Assembly: GCA_964496755.1 (NCBI GenBank)
Contig: CAZCBD010000007.1
Span: forward strand, 1 to 29,399
Length of the DNA stretch: 29,399 bases
Direction: 5' to 3'
Source: CAZCBD01 sp964496755
Lineage (GTDB): Bacteria; Bacteroidota; Ignavibacteria; Ignavibacteriales; Melioribacteraceae
The position numbers were made by a program, and so were the translations under genes. This document shows positions 17,791-25,322 of the stretch, piece after piece. How positions within the stretch are numbered: position 1 is the first letter of the stretch; each line of letters opens with the position of its first letter. Below the pieces are notes generated by a model that was not told the DNA's origin, did no database searches, and worked only from the letters and a program-made list of their open reading frames with translations.

Positions 17791-17806
17791 TGTTTCACGT
17801 GAAACA
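17791..17806. promoter_or_regulatory. parS chromosome-segregation site (upstream of mnmG)
   Basis: A second identical TGTTTCACGTGAAACA palindrome, 18 bases before the mnmG ATG and about 55 bases after the mnmE stop. Two exact copies 1.4 kb apart in AT-rich DNA are very unlikely by chance. This copy is noncoding and sits in what would be the mnmG leader of the operon mRNA. Confidence 0.92.
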
Positions 17807-17861
17807 TTTAATTAATCTATCAGTTTAGATATTATATTTTAAATTAATATATTGCTAAAAA

Positions 17862-19229
17862 TTATTTCCCGATACAAAAGTTAGAAAATATATTATTTAA
17901 AATATCCTCGGATGTAACTTCACCAATTATTTCCCCCAAAGATGAAATTGCATTTCGTAAATCAACAGAAATAAATTCACCTGTCATTTTATTTTCAATC
18001 GATTCTCTGGCATTATCCAAATGCTCCAAGGTATTTTTCAAAGCGTTAAAGTGTCTGATATTAGAAATAATTGTTGTTTTTTCAGTATAATTATTAGTTC
18101 TAAAAACTTTCAATTTTAATAATCTTAAAAATTCAGCTATTCCCTCTCCGGTTTTGGCTGAGATGGAAACATCAAATTTGTTCGGCTCTAATTTTTCAAT
18201 TAAATCAATTTTATTTCGCAATAAAATCACTCTTTCTTTTGATACAACATCTATAATTTCATTTAATAGTTTTTCATCATATTCTTCCGAATCGGTTACA
18301 AAAACAACAATATCAGATTCAGATAAAACCTTCCTGCTTCTTTTCACGCCTTCATTTTCAACACTATCCGAAGTGTTTCTAATTCCGGCAGTGTCGTAAA
18401 ATTTAAATAATACACCATCAATAGAGATTTCTTCACGAATTACATCTCGCGTTGTACCGGGAATATTGCTTACAATAGCTCGTGATTCTTTAAGCAAATA
18501 ATTCAACAATGATGATTTTCCAACGTTTGTTTGACCAACAATTGCCACATTTACACCATCTCGGATAATTTTCCCGAAATTGTAAGTTGCAAGTAAAGCT
18601 TCAATTTCTGTATAAGTTTTATCAATTGTTGCCAAAATTTTTTCTTCCGGCAAAAATTCCAAATCTTCTTCGGCAAAATCCAATTCAAGTTCAATTAAAG
18701 AAGCGGCATTTATTAAGCCCGATTTCAATATTTCAATTTTACTTGAAAGCAATCCGTCTAATTGGTTTCTGGCTCCGCGAGCAGATGCTTCTGTTCGTGC
18801 AGAAATCACATCGGCCACAGCCTCGGCTTGCGACAGATCCATTTTACCATTAAGAAATGCACGCTTGGTAAATTCGCCCGGCTCGGCAGAACGCGTACCG
18901 TTTTCAAGCAAAAGCTTCAGTATCTGCTGAACTATATATTGTGAACCGTGTGTACTTATTTCAACGGAATCTTCTCCGGTATAACTATTTGGATTTCTAA
19001 AAACAGAAACCAAAACATCATCAATAATTTCATTATTATTTACAATTTTACCATAATGGATTGTATGAGATTGAACTTCCGAAATAGGTTTTGCGCCTTT
19101 AAATAATTTGTCAACAATTTTAAATGTATCTTTTCCGCTAATACGAATAACGGAAATAGCCCCTGTACCCGAAGCTGTTGCTAATGCCGAAATTGTTTCG
19201 TCATTAATATTTAATCTTAAATTAGACAA
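17862..19229 (-). CDS. mnmE: tRNA modification GTPase MnmE
   Basis: 455 residues in the standard layout: a tetrahydrofolate-binding N-terminal domain ('DETISALATASGTGAISVIRISG', 'PNSYTGEDSVEISTHGS', 'PGEFTKRAFLNGKMDLSQAEAVADVI'), a helical domain, an inserted GTPase domain with GQTNVGKSS (~231-239), DTAGI (~278) and NKIDL (~340), and the C-terminal CIGK whose cysteine is conserved in the family. Partner of MnmG in wobble-uridine modification. The start is TTG (no suitable ATG precedes ...RLNINDETISAL), and the ribosome-binding site is weak (AAGAGACA). A small AGACA/TGTCT repeat brackets the start codon. Confidence 0.96.
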   Translation of the reverse strand: MSNLRLNINDETISALATASGTGAISVIRISGKDTFKIVDKLFKGAKPISEVQSHTIHYGKIVNNNEIIDDVLVSVFRNPNSYTGEDSVEISTHGSQYIVQQILKLLLENGTRSAEPGEFTKRAFLNGKMDLSQAEAVADVISARTEASARGARNQLDGLLSSKIEILKSGLINAASLIELELDFAEEDLEFLPEEKILATIDKTYTEIEALLATYNFGKIIRDGVNVAIVGQTNVGKSSLLNYLLKESRAIVSNIPGTTRDVIREEISIDGVLFKFYDTAGIRNTSDSVENEGVKRSRKVLSESDIVVFVTDSEEYDEKLLNEIIDVVSKERVILLRNKIDLIEKLEPNKFDVSISAKTGEGIAEFLRLLKLKVFRTNNYTEKTTIISNIRHFNALKNTLEHLDNARESIENKMTGEFISVDLRNAISSLGEIIGEVTSEDILNNIFSNFCIGK

Positions 19230-19243
19230 AGTGTCTCTTTTTT

Positions 19244-19280
19244 AAAACCGTAAATTTTTTAAGTGCAAAAATACGGTTTT
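19244..19280. other. Inverted repeat between cbiZ and mnmE
   Basis: AAAACCGTA (19244-19252) and TACGGTTTT (19272-19280) form a 9-bp stem with a 19-base loop in the 87-base gap between cbiZ and mnmE. A clean T-run follows only on the plus strand, where no upstream gene needs terminating. In the direction of cbiZ and mnmE the trailing bases are TTTTAAAAAAG, so it would be a weak terminator or a leader structure. Confidence 0.35.
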
Positions 19281-19316
19281 TTTTGCATCTAATCAAATTT
19301 GCCGGAACAAGTAACT

Positions 19317-19985
19317 TTATTTTGAAAGAGACGAAAGTAAAGCTTTAATCACACTTTTAGCAATTATCTCTCCTAGCAGAGTGTGCTTTCCGCAGTATCT
19401 AATTCCGTTTTTTCCAATTCTACAACCCACTGCAATTGAATCGGTTCCCGTACCGGTTGCAATAGTCTTGGTATCATATGTTTTTATATTCAACATTTGT
19501 AATGCAACAGATTTTGCTTCGGTAATTATCATTATTGCTTCAACTAACGCTTCGTCGGTAAGTGGTAAATTAATCAAGCAAATAATGTTTATAGTACCCG
19601 CTTCGTATTTTAATTCGTTGATATTCGTATACTCTGCTTTGTCTCCCGCCCGTTTAGCATTCGAAACTCCGGCTGTTAAAAACAAAGAAACTTTTACACT
19701 CTGATTCTCAATTTCAACTTCACGAAATGATTCCATTTTAGCTGAAGTCATCATTCCAATAAAATTTTTCCGAATTCCTTTTGAATAAGCAAACTTTTTT
19801 AATGTAATTTCCGGCGCTTCAAATTTATCTTTTTTTCCGTCATAATTTTCATCAACTTTTAAAATTATAAAATCCGAAATTGTTTTTAACCCGCCTCCTG
19901 CAACGGCCGAACTAAGTACTTTATACTTTTCTTTAAGCGAAATAATTACGGATTCTTTTGTTTGAACTATTTCTAAATTTTGCAT
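19317..19985 (-). CDS. cbiZ: Adenosylcobinamide amidohydrolase (CbiZ family)
   Basis: 222 residues from the ATG at 19985, which has GGAA about 8 bases upstream; a TTG at 19997 lacks a ribosome-binding site. Family motifs in order: LSSAVAGGG, 'FIGMMTSA', 'LTAGVSNAKRAGD', 'GTINIICLINLPLTDEAL', 'TEAKSVALQML', 'ATGTGTDSIAVGC' and 'YCGKHTLLGEII'. CbiZ cleaves the amide between the corrin ring and the aminopropanol arm of adenosylcobinamide so that imported cobamides can be rebuilt. No cobalamin transport or synthesis genes and no recognisable cobalamin riboswitch are seen beside it, so it is an isolated salvage gene, or one re-used for another amide. Confidence 0.85.
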   Translation of the reverse strand: MQNLEIVQTKESVIISLKEKYKVLSSAVAGGGLKTISDFIILKVDENYDGKKDKFEAPEITLKKFAYSKGIRKNFIGMMTSAKMESFREVEIENQSVKVSLFLTAGVSNAKRAGDKAEYTNINELKYEAGTINIICLINLPLTDEALVEAIMIITEAKSVALQMLNIKTYDTKTIATGTGTDSIAVGCRIGKNGIRYCGKHTLLGEIIAKSVIKALLSSLSK

Positions 19986-20161
19986 TTTTAATTCCAAATA
20001 TTTTGTGCCAATAAATCTAAGAGCTGAATTTTTGTCTGATTTTTTTCATTTTGTCTGAATCAATTTCTCAAAATCTAAAATAATGTCTTACATTCTGAAA
20101 ATATTAAACTTTCAAAAAAATAATCAAACTAAAAAAGTTAAAAAACAGAAAAAAAAATAAA

Positions 20162-20214
20162 TTGGCACATAGGTTGATTTTGTTTAAGCGTACAATTAAA
20201 AATGTTAAACAAAA
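20162..20214 (+). promoter_or_regulatory. Candidate sigma-54-like promoter and inverted repeat upstream of hsp20
   Basis: TTGGCAC (20162-20168), five bases, then TTGAT (20174-20178): the -24 element is perfect and the spacing correct for sigma-54, but the -12 element has GA in place of the near-invariant GC. Next is a perfect 10-bp inverted repeat, TTTTGTTTAA (20178-20187) and TTAAACAAAA (20205-20214), with a 17-base spacer, followed by AGGAGG and the ATG. The repeat would fall around the predicted transcription start, so it may be a repressor site or a 5'-leader hairpin masking nothing but the upstream leader. Further upstream TTTTGTCTGA occurs twice (20030-20039, 20049-20058). Confidence 0.35.
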
Positions 20215-20229
20215 CAATAGGAGGTCAAA

Positions 20230-20688
20230 ATGGCACTAGTAAAATGGAATCCCGCAAAAGAATTGTTAAACATTGAACGCGAATTCAATCGTCTTTGGAA
20301 TTCCTTTGGTAACAGATTCAATTCGGCAGACGGCAATCTTGACGAATACGAAAATGCTCTTTGGGCTCCTTTAACAGATATAAGCGAAGACAAAGATAAT
20401 TATTACATTGTTGCAGATTTACCGGGAGTAAACAAAAGCGATTTAAAACTAAGCTACAAAGACGGCGAACTTCAAATAAGCGGTGAAAGAAAGCAAGAAA
20501 AAGAAACAAAGGAAAAAACTTATCACAGAGTAGAGCGTTCTTTCGGTAAATATTTCAGATCGTTCAAATTACCCGATAAAGTAATTGCCGATAAAATTAA
20601 AGCCGAATTTAAAGACGGTCAATTATATATTGAAATACCGAAAGCGGAAGAAGCCAAACCGAAAGAATTAAGCATTAAAGTAAACTAA
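20230..20688 (+). CDS. Small heat-shock protein, Hsp20/alpha-crystallin family
   Basis: 152 residues. N-terminal arm with WNPAKELLNIEREFNRLW, then the alpha-crystallin domain (~47-138: 'APLTDISEDKDNYYIVADLPG', 'GELQISGERK', 'RSFGKYFRSFKLPD', 'GQLYIEIPK'), and a C-terminal I-x-V tail (LSIKVN) that packs into neighbouring subunits. It is an ATP-independent holdase in the cytosol. It has an excellent AGGAGG ribosome site 8 bases before the ATG, suggesting high expression. Monocistronic, with its own terminator, and divergent from cbiZ. Confidence 0.96.
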   Translation: MALVKWNPAKELLNIEREFNRLWNSFGNRFNSADGNLDEYENALWAPLTDISEDKDNYYIVADLPGVNKSDLKLSYKDGELQISGERKQEKETKEKTYHRVERSFGKYFRSFKLPDKVIADKIKAEFKDGQLYIEIPKAEEAKPKELSIKVN

Positions 20689-20721
20689 ACATTGGTTTAA
20701 TATCCTTAATTATCCCTCATT

Positions 20722-20757
20722 ATACAGCCGCTTTTTCAGTGGCTGTATTTATTTTTT
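20722..20757 (+). terminator. Intrinsic terminator after hsp20
   Basis: ATACAGCCGC (20722-20731) pairs with GTGGCTGTAT (20739-20748), with one wobble pair, followed by TTTATTTTTT. The hairpin overlaps the stop codon (20736-20738) of the convergent TPR gene. Confidence 0.88.
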
Positions 20758-22094
20758 AAATATTTATACTTTTTCGATCCGTTTTGAAAATGCATTTTTT
20801 GTCTTAATATTTTTCTCCTTTCCGTGCAATAATTAATAATTTCCGGTGAAAAATCTTTGCTGTTTTTTAGAACTATTCCATACATTTTATATGGTACCGA
20901 AGCATCTGCATACCAATTATCGTAAGCAGTAGCCAAATAATATTTAATATTTTTATTTGCCTTATTATAATTTTCAGCCAATCTGAAATTTTTAATTGCT
21001 TCAATATAATTTTTCAATTTTAAATTAGCTTTTCCAATTTCCAGATAAGCTCTATCAATATATGCCGGAATCATATTTTCAGCTGAATTCCGGAAATAGT
21101 ATATAGCAGAATCAACTTTATTAATTTCGGAAAATCCGATGCCGAGATATAAATTAACCAAAGGATCATTTTCGTTTATATTAAAAGCGGTTTTCAGAAA
21201 AATTAAAGCGGTTTCGGCCAATTCGCTACGTCCGATTTTTTTCACTTTCTTTTTATCGTTAAGTAACTGCAAGTGAGAAACCCCCAGATGATAGTACAAT
21301 TGAAATGATTTGTTTCCATAAGACATAGCACGAAAATAAGAAGAAATCGCCTTTTCATATTTTCGTTGCAAAAATAATATTAATCCTTTTTGCTCATTAA
21401 AAAATATATCCTTCGGGTAATGGACTAATCCTTTGTTAATATACTTTAATGCAGAGTCTTTTTCGTTTTTTATTAAAAAATATTTAAAAATATTTTTTAC
21501 AACTTTTTTATTTCGCGGATTTAGTTGGTAAGATCTTTTCAGATTTAAAAATGCCGAGGAATCTTTCTTCAAATTAAATTGTATCTCCGATAACTCTTTG
21601 AAAAATATTGAGTTGGTTGAATCGTTTTTTATTAATTTAAGATAAGAATTTTCAGCATCAAAATACTTTTGTAAAGACGCAGCATTTTTTGCTTTCAATA
21701 TTAAAGCTTCAATAAAATTTGTATCCAATGCATACGCTTTGTTGAAATCAACATATGAATCTTCAATTAAATCCAAAGCGCTTTCCGATATTCCTTTTAA
21801 ATAAAAAATTTGTGAGTTGGTTGAATCAAGTTTAATATACTCGGAAAAACAATTAACCGCTTTTGAATGTTTGGCAAGTCTTTGATAAAATTTTGCAAAT
21901 CTAAAAAGTAACTGTTTGTTTGTACTGTCCTTTCCTATTTCACTTTTATAAAGCGCCTCAATTTTGTCATACTCTCGAAGATTCAACAAACTATCAATTT
22001 TAGTTCTAGCTTGAAATAAATTAGTCTGAAATAAATCTGTTTGTGCCCAACAAATATTAAATAAAAAAAATATCCCTACAAACACACCTCGCAT
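20736..22094 (-). CDS. Exported tetratricopeptide-repeat protein
   Basis: 452 residues. Leader MRGVFVGIFFLFNICWAQ looks like a signal peptide cut after WAQ. The rest is built of TPR helices: repeats such as 'KQLLFRFAKFYQRLAKHSKAVNCFSEYIKLDSTN', 'FFNEQKGLILFLQRKYEKAISSYFRAMSYG', 'LVNLYLGIGFSEINKVDSAIYYFRNSAENM' and 'YLEIGKANLKLKNYIEAIKNFRLAENYNKAN' run to about residue 400. No enzymatic domain is seen, so a scaffold or assembly role in the periplasm or at the outer membrane is inferred. The start has GGAGATGCT before the ATG. A decayed copy of its first part (about residues 15-59) lies at 27126-27260. Confidence 0.85.
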   Translation of the reverse strand: MRGVFVGIFFLFNICWAQTDLFQTNLFQARTKIDSLLNLREYDKIEALYKSEIGKDSTNKQLLFRFAKFYQRLAKHSKAVNCFSEYIKLDSTNSQIFYLKGISESALDLIEDSYVDFNKAYALDTNFIEALILKAKNAASLQKYFDAENSYLKLIKNDSTNSIFFKELSEIQFNLKKDSSAFLNLKRSYQLNPRNKKVVKNIFKYFLIKNEKDSALKYINKGLVHYPKDIFFNEQKGLILFLQRKYEKAISSYFRAMSYGNKSFQLYYHLGVSHLQLLNDKKKVKKIGRSELAETALIFLKTAFNINENDPLVNLYLGIGFSEINKVDSAIYYFRNSAENMIPAYIDRAYLEIGKANLKLKNYIEAIKNFRLAENYNKANKNIKYYLATAYDNWYADASVPYKMYGIVLKNSKDFSPEIINYCTERRKILRQKMHFQNGSKKYKYLKNKYSH

Positions 22095-22435
22095 AGCATC
22101 TCCAGTTTAATAATTATGATGATTTAAAGCGGGAAATGTTGCTTAAAAATACCGTCCATTCATTACTTTCGTTTTGTCGATAAAGCAATATCGAGCACTT
22201 TCTTATTTGAGTGTTTAGTAGTTAAAGTTACACGGCTTGGTAAATAAAGTGGAATTGTTATCAAAGCTAGACTTTTTTAATTATAGAGTTATCTTTTGCA
22301 CACTCTGTAGAGTGTTGGCTTTGATATCTGTTTTCTTCTTGCTATACAAAGCCTTTATATTCTAATTCCCAGTATTTGATAATATTTCTGTATTGCATTT
22401 AATAGATGCAAAATCTTTTAAACTCCCAGATAAAA
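22095..22435. other. Intergenic region, 341 bases, no gene seen
   Basis: No open frame with a ribosome site. Apart from the nested inverted repeat at 22259-22326 it contains only AT-rich sequence. It marks the change from the well-conserved gene block on the left to small, poorly conserved genes on the right. Confidence 0.5.
22259..22326. repeat. Nested inverted repeat (68 bases)
   Basis: Outer arms TATCAAAGC (22259-22267) and GCTTTGATA (22318-22326) are perfect complements. Inside, off-centre, ACACTCT-GT-AGAGTGT (22300-22315) is a second perfect palindrome. No T-run follows on either strand, so it is not a normal terminator. It may be a cruciform, a small recombination site or a structured transcript. 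Confidence 0.5.
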
Positions 22436-22957
22436 TTAATCAATAGTAGTTTTTTCTTTTAAAATTTCTAGAAAATACGCTTCATTAATTGGAGTAATTC
22501 CGTAAGATTTTGTAGTTGTTTCAATAACAGTAATATTTTTATTCCATCTTGTTGCCCATAATGTGATTTTGCCATAGTCTGCAAAGTTAGCATTTGTAAT
22601 AGCAAATCCAGGGAAATTTAACCCAACACAAACCGGTACTGAATTAAAATTTCTTTGAAAAGCTTTTTTTATTTCAGAATATAAAATTTTCTTTTTGAAG
22701 GGGCCACAAGTAAAAATTAATTCATTATCATCAAAACGATATTGAATCTTGGGATAAATTATTAGCAGGTATAAAAGTGCAAAGAAAATAATAAGCATAG
22801 GAAGTAATAAGACAAGAAAAAATACTAAAAAATTTTCCAATTCCAGTCTGGAAGGAACAATCAATAGAAATACAGTTATTAAAATTACCATAGGTGAAAT
22901 TATTGTAAACCATCCCGAACGAGTTGTTTTCGCTTTAAATGATTTAGGTTTGCTCAT
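22436..22957 (-). CDS. Membrane protein with bacterial PH-like domain
   Basis: 173 residues. Two membrane helices (~16-34 and ~43-68) are followed by a beta-rich domain: 'YRFDDNELIFTCGPFKKKILYSEIKKAF', 'GLNFPGFAITNANFADYGKITLWATR', 'ITVIETTTKSYGITPINEAYFLEIL'. This layout and the G/T-rich motifs match the bacterial pleckstrin-homology (bPH) proteins found after membrane helices in many Gram-negative and Gram-positive bacteria. Function is unknown. The ribosome site is poor. It is alone between two noncoding stretches. Confidence 0.65.
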   Translation of the reverse strand: MSKPKSFKAKTTRSGWFTIISPMVILITVFLLIVPSRLELENFLVFFLVLLLPMLIIFFALLYLLIIYPKIQYRFDDNELIFTCGPFKKKILYSEIKKAFQRNFNSVPVCVGLNFPGFAITNANFADYGKITLWATRWNKNITVIETTTKSYGITPINEAYFLEILKEKTTID

Positions 22958-23105
22958 TGAATAAAAAATCCTTATTTATATTTTTAACTGGCAGTATGAA
23001 GTTACTAAATAAATAGTTTTATGATCTAACAATTTCAGTTATATAGGCAACGCAGTAAATAGAACAGCAACATGCATAATTTTGCAACGGCAACAAATAA
23101 GAAGC

Positions 23106-23291
23106 CTAAAAATTCATCATCTTTATAATAATTTTCTCCACCGTTATTAGAACAATGGAGACACCTAAAATTAAATCTGTATTGTAAACTTCAATTGTGT
23201 CCCTTTCCACTATAACTTTTTGAATATTTCTTTGTGCATTAACAGAAATACATAAAAACAGAAAGTAAGATAAAAGAATGAGTTTTTTCAT
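23106..23291 (-). CDS. Small exported/membrane protein, unknown function
   Basis: 61 residues: a leader (MKKLILLSYFLFLCISVNAQ) with a good signal-peptidase site, a short charged stretch (RNIQKVIVERDTIEVYN) and a hydrophobic end (DLILGVSIVLITVEKIII) that could be a membrane segment. No family recognised. Its ATG overlaps the stop of the upstream lipoprotein gene by 4 bases and has GGAGGG in front, so it is a real coupled gene. It is the last of the run of small envelope genes. Confidence 0.6.
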   Translation of the reverse strand: MKKLILLSYFLFLCISVNAQRNIQKVIVERDTIEVYNTDLILGVSIVLITVEKIIIKMMNF

Positions 23292-23827
23292 TTTCCCTCC
23301 ATTGAATATATTAATGTTTTTTTAACTATATGTCCGTGCCAATATGAGGCATATTCGGCTGTTATTTTGTCGCCCTTGGAGTTGATCTCGATAGTTCCAT
23401 TAAATAAACGCGGCCTTTCAGAAGTAATTTGATAGTTTAAAAACTTAATATAAGGCGTCATATTACCGGCCCAACTCAAAAAATCGGTGCTGCTATCCAG
23501 ATTAAATATTTCTTCATCACCATATAGAGTTGTAATTTTCACACTAAAATTAGAGCCGTTTTGCGGACTGGCTTTTCCGTCTGAACGGTTGAATTCAGTA
23601 ATGCTAACAAAAACAGTATCGCCGTTATGTAGCGTATCAACTGACCTAAAAGACGGCACTTTCCCATAATAAGTAGAATCGTGTAAGTAAAAATCTTTCA
23701 CATAATATTTAGCAAATCCAATCAAGGGATCTAATGCAAAATAGCCTTCCAACCTATCTTCATTCTCAAAGAGTAATGAACAGGCTGATAGACTCATGAC
23801 AATTAACAACATTAAGTATTTTTTCAT
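23288..23827 (-). CDS. Predicted lipoprotein, unknown function
   Basis: 179 residues from the ATG at 23827 (a TTG directly before it would crowd the AAGGAGG site). The leader MKKYLMLLIVMSLSAC is a type II signal with C16. The mature part is beta-rich and polar ('EGYFALDPLIGFAKYYVKDF', 'DTVFVSITEFNRSDGKASP', 'LFNGTIEINSKGDKITAEY'). No family recognised. Coupled to the 61-residue protein by an ATGA overlap. Confidence 0.75.
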   Translation of the reverse strand: MKKYLMLLIVMSLSACSLLFENEDRLEGYFALDPLIGFAKYYVKDFYLHDSTYYGKVPSFRSVDTLHNGDTVFVSITEFNRSDGKASPQNGSNFSVKITTLYGDEEIFNLDSSTDFLSWAGNMTPYIKFLNYQITSERPRLFNGTIEINSKGDKITAEYASYWHGHIVKKTLIYSMEGK

Positions 23828-24029
23828 CAAACCTCCTTATATTATTTGTTTTTATGAACCGGTTTTTGCTTCTATTATTTTATCATCTATATTTATATGC
23901 ATAACAGCATGGTTGCTAACCCGACCCGATAATTTTTTAATTCATTTTAATTTACCAACATGCAAAAAACAATTTACTCTCAATCTAATAGAACTGCGTA
24001 AAAATCTGAACATTTTACCTCCAAAATAA

Positions 24030-24587
24030 TTAATTAGATAAGTATATAGTTTCACTTCTGGCACGAAGTGGATTGAATTTTAACTCCTCCCTATATTCTC
24101 GTAATGCTGTTTCACAGTCGTACTCTGGCACAAAAAGATCACAGCTATCTTCAACAATAATTGAGTCTAATACTGCTATAGCGTGAAATGCAGTATAATT
24201 CATTTCAAGCTTCATCTTTATTACCCAGTCAATCTTGGATATTTGTGAGGTGTCAAATATGAGGGGGTAAATATTTTCAGGGTCATCTTGTTTACATACT
24301 TTTCTTTGAATTGGAGATTGTATTTCATAGCAGTTTTCTCCATTTATACCGCCATCTAATATAATTCTGCCTTTCCCGTTAAACAACGGCTGACAACTCG
24401 TTGTAATTGTTATTATACTGTCTTTGGCGTAGTTATCTTTATTAACAAAAATTTCAACTTTCATATCCTTGAATGTTGGCTTGCGCGGATCAGAAATAAA
24501 ATAACCATAATCTAATCCAACATCATCACAGCCAATAGTTAAAAGACATATAAATCCTATTAATAAAACTTTACATTTGGGTGTCAT
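24030..24587 (-). CDS. Predicted lipoprotein, unknown function
   Basis: 185 residues with lipobox LTIGC (C20) after MTPKCKVLLIGFICLL. The mature part has four further cysteines (SCQPLF, ENCYEI, RKVCKQ and DSCDLF) plus DCETAL, which could form disulphides in the periplasm, and no known domain. The start has TAGGAGGC upstream. It lies 18 bases after the small gene at 24606-24800 and 200 bases before the next lipoprotein. Confidence 0.75.
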   Translation of the reverse strand: MTPKCKVLLIGFICLLTIGCDDVGLDYGYFISDPRKPTFKDMKVEIFVNKDNYAKDSIITITTSCQPLFNGKGRIILDGGINGENCYEIQSPIQRKVCKQDDPENIYPLIFDTSQISKIDWVIKMKLEMNYTAFHAIAVLDSIIVEDSCDLFVPEYDCETALREYREELKFNPLRARSETIYLSN

Positions 24588-24605
24588 ATAACTTGCCTCC
24601 TATAT

Positions 24606-24800
24606 TTAATTCAAATTGATTAATCGTAAGTTTTTGGTTTCCCCAACCAAGATATCATCTAATTTTACATCAACGCTTTCAACATTACAAGTTATAGTAA
24701 CTAGTTGAGTAGTACCGGTTGCAATAGTTGCACAGCTTGCTGGATAAATACTGACAAATAAAACCAATAAAGCAGTAGTAAGAATTGATATTTTTTTCAT
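24606..24800 (-). CDS. Small exported protein with truncated PEGA-like sequence
   Basis: 64 residues. The leader MKKISILTTALLVLFVSIYPASC ends in a possible lipobox with C23. The next part, ATIATGTTQLVTITCNVESV and 'VKLDDILVGETKN', follows the pattern of small PEGA-type lipoproteins (CATI..GT.Q.V...S.P.GA.V..DG..VG.TP), which normally run to about 100-130 residues. This one stops shortly after the 'VG.T' motif, so it is either a minimal version or a truncated gene. It lies between the barrel protein and a lipoprotein with 18-base gaps on both sides. Confidence 0.55.
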   Translation of the reverse strand: MKKISILTTALLVLFVSIYPASCATIATGTTQLVTITCNVESVDVKLDDILVGETKNLRLINLN

Positions 24801-24818
24801 CTTATCTTCGATGTTAAT

Positions 24819-25322
24819 TTATTTACCATTCCCTATAGTTATATTGATGTTTATTCCTACAAAACTCTTTTCAAAGTTTAAGTTCCCATATAATCCAATT
24901 CCAATTCCCACTTCATTTGCAAGCCTGAATAATAATTGTACATCGGTTTCCAAACCAATTGTATTAAATTTTTCGTCATTACCCGCAGATATTCGTTTCT
25001 TACCAAACACATATGAAGGACCTGCAAAAAATGCTGCTTGAAACCATTCTGTTTGAAGTCTTTTACCTACGGAGATATCAATTGAATTATAGAGATAACC
25101 ATCTTCCCCAATACTAGGGTTTCGAGAGAATCCTCCCCGAATAAAATAGCCAACTTTATAAAAATTATTATGTGAAGAAAAGATATAATTAAAATTTAGA
25201 CTGGCATTTTTATTAACCAAACCACCAACTGTAATCCAATATTTGTAAGTTGAATCTTCTTTTTGCGCGTATAAAGAGTTTGCTAAAAAAAATATTAGCA
25301 AAACCAAAATTGTTTTTTTCAT
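24819..25322 (-). CDS. Predicted small outer-membrane beta-barrel protein
   Basis: 167 residues. Signal peptide MKKTILVLLIFFLANSLYAQ, then alternating amphipathic strands with aromatic girdles ('YWITVGGLVNKNASLNFNYIF', 'KVGYFIRGGFSRNP', 'WFQAAFFAGPSYVFGKK', 'LETDVQLLFRLANEVGIGIGLYGNLNF', 'VGININITIG'). This is typical of 8-stranded outer-membrane barrels; no specific family is claimed. GAAGGG precedes the ATG. First gene of the small-envelope-protein run that continues to 23106. Confidence 0.7.
   Translation of the reverse strand: MKKTILVLLIFFLANSLYAQKEDSTYKYWITVGGLVNKNASLNFNYIFSSHNNFYKVGYFIRGGFSRNPSIGEDGYLYNSIDISVGKRLQTEWFQAAFFAGPSYVFGKKRISAGNDEKFNTIGLETDVQLLFRLANEVGIGIGLYGNLNFEKSFVGININITIGNGK

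Noticed and set aside
22041..22051. GCCCAAC in the intact TPR gene as an attC site of its own
   Set aside because: It is coding sequence for the signal-peptide end and has no partner core or palindrome around it; it is only used as the comparison for the junction at 27254.
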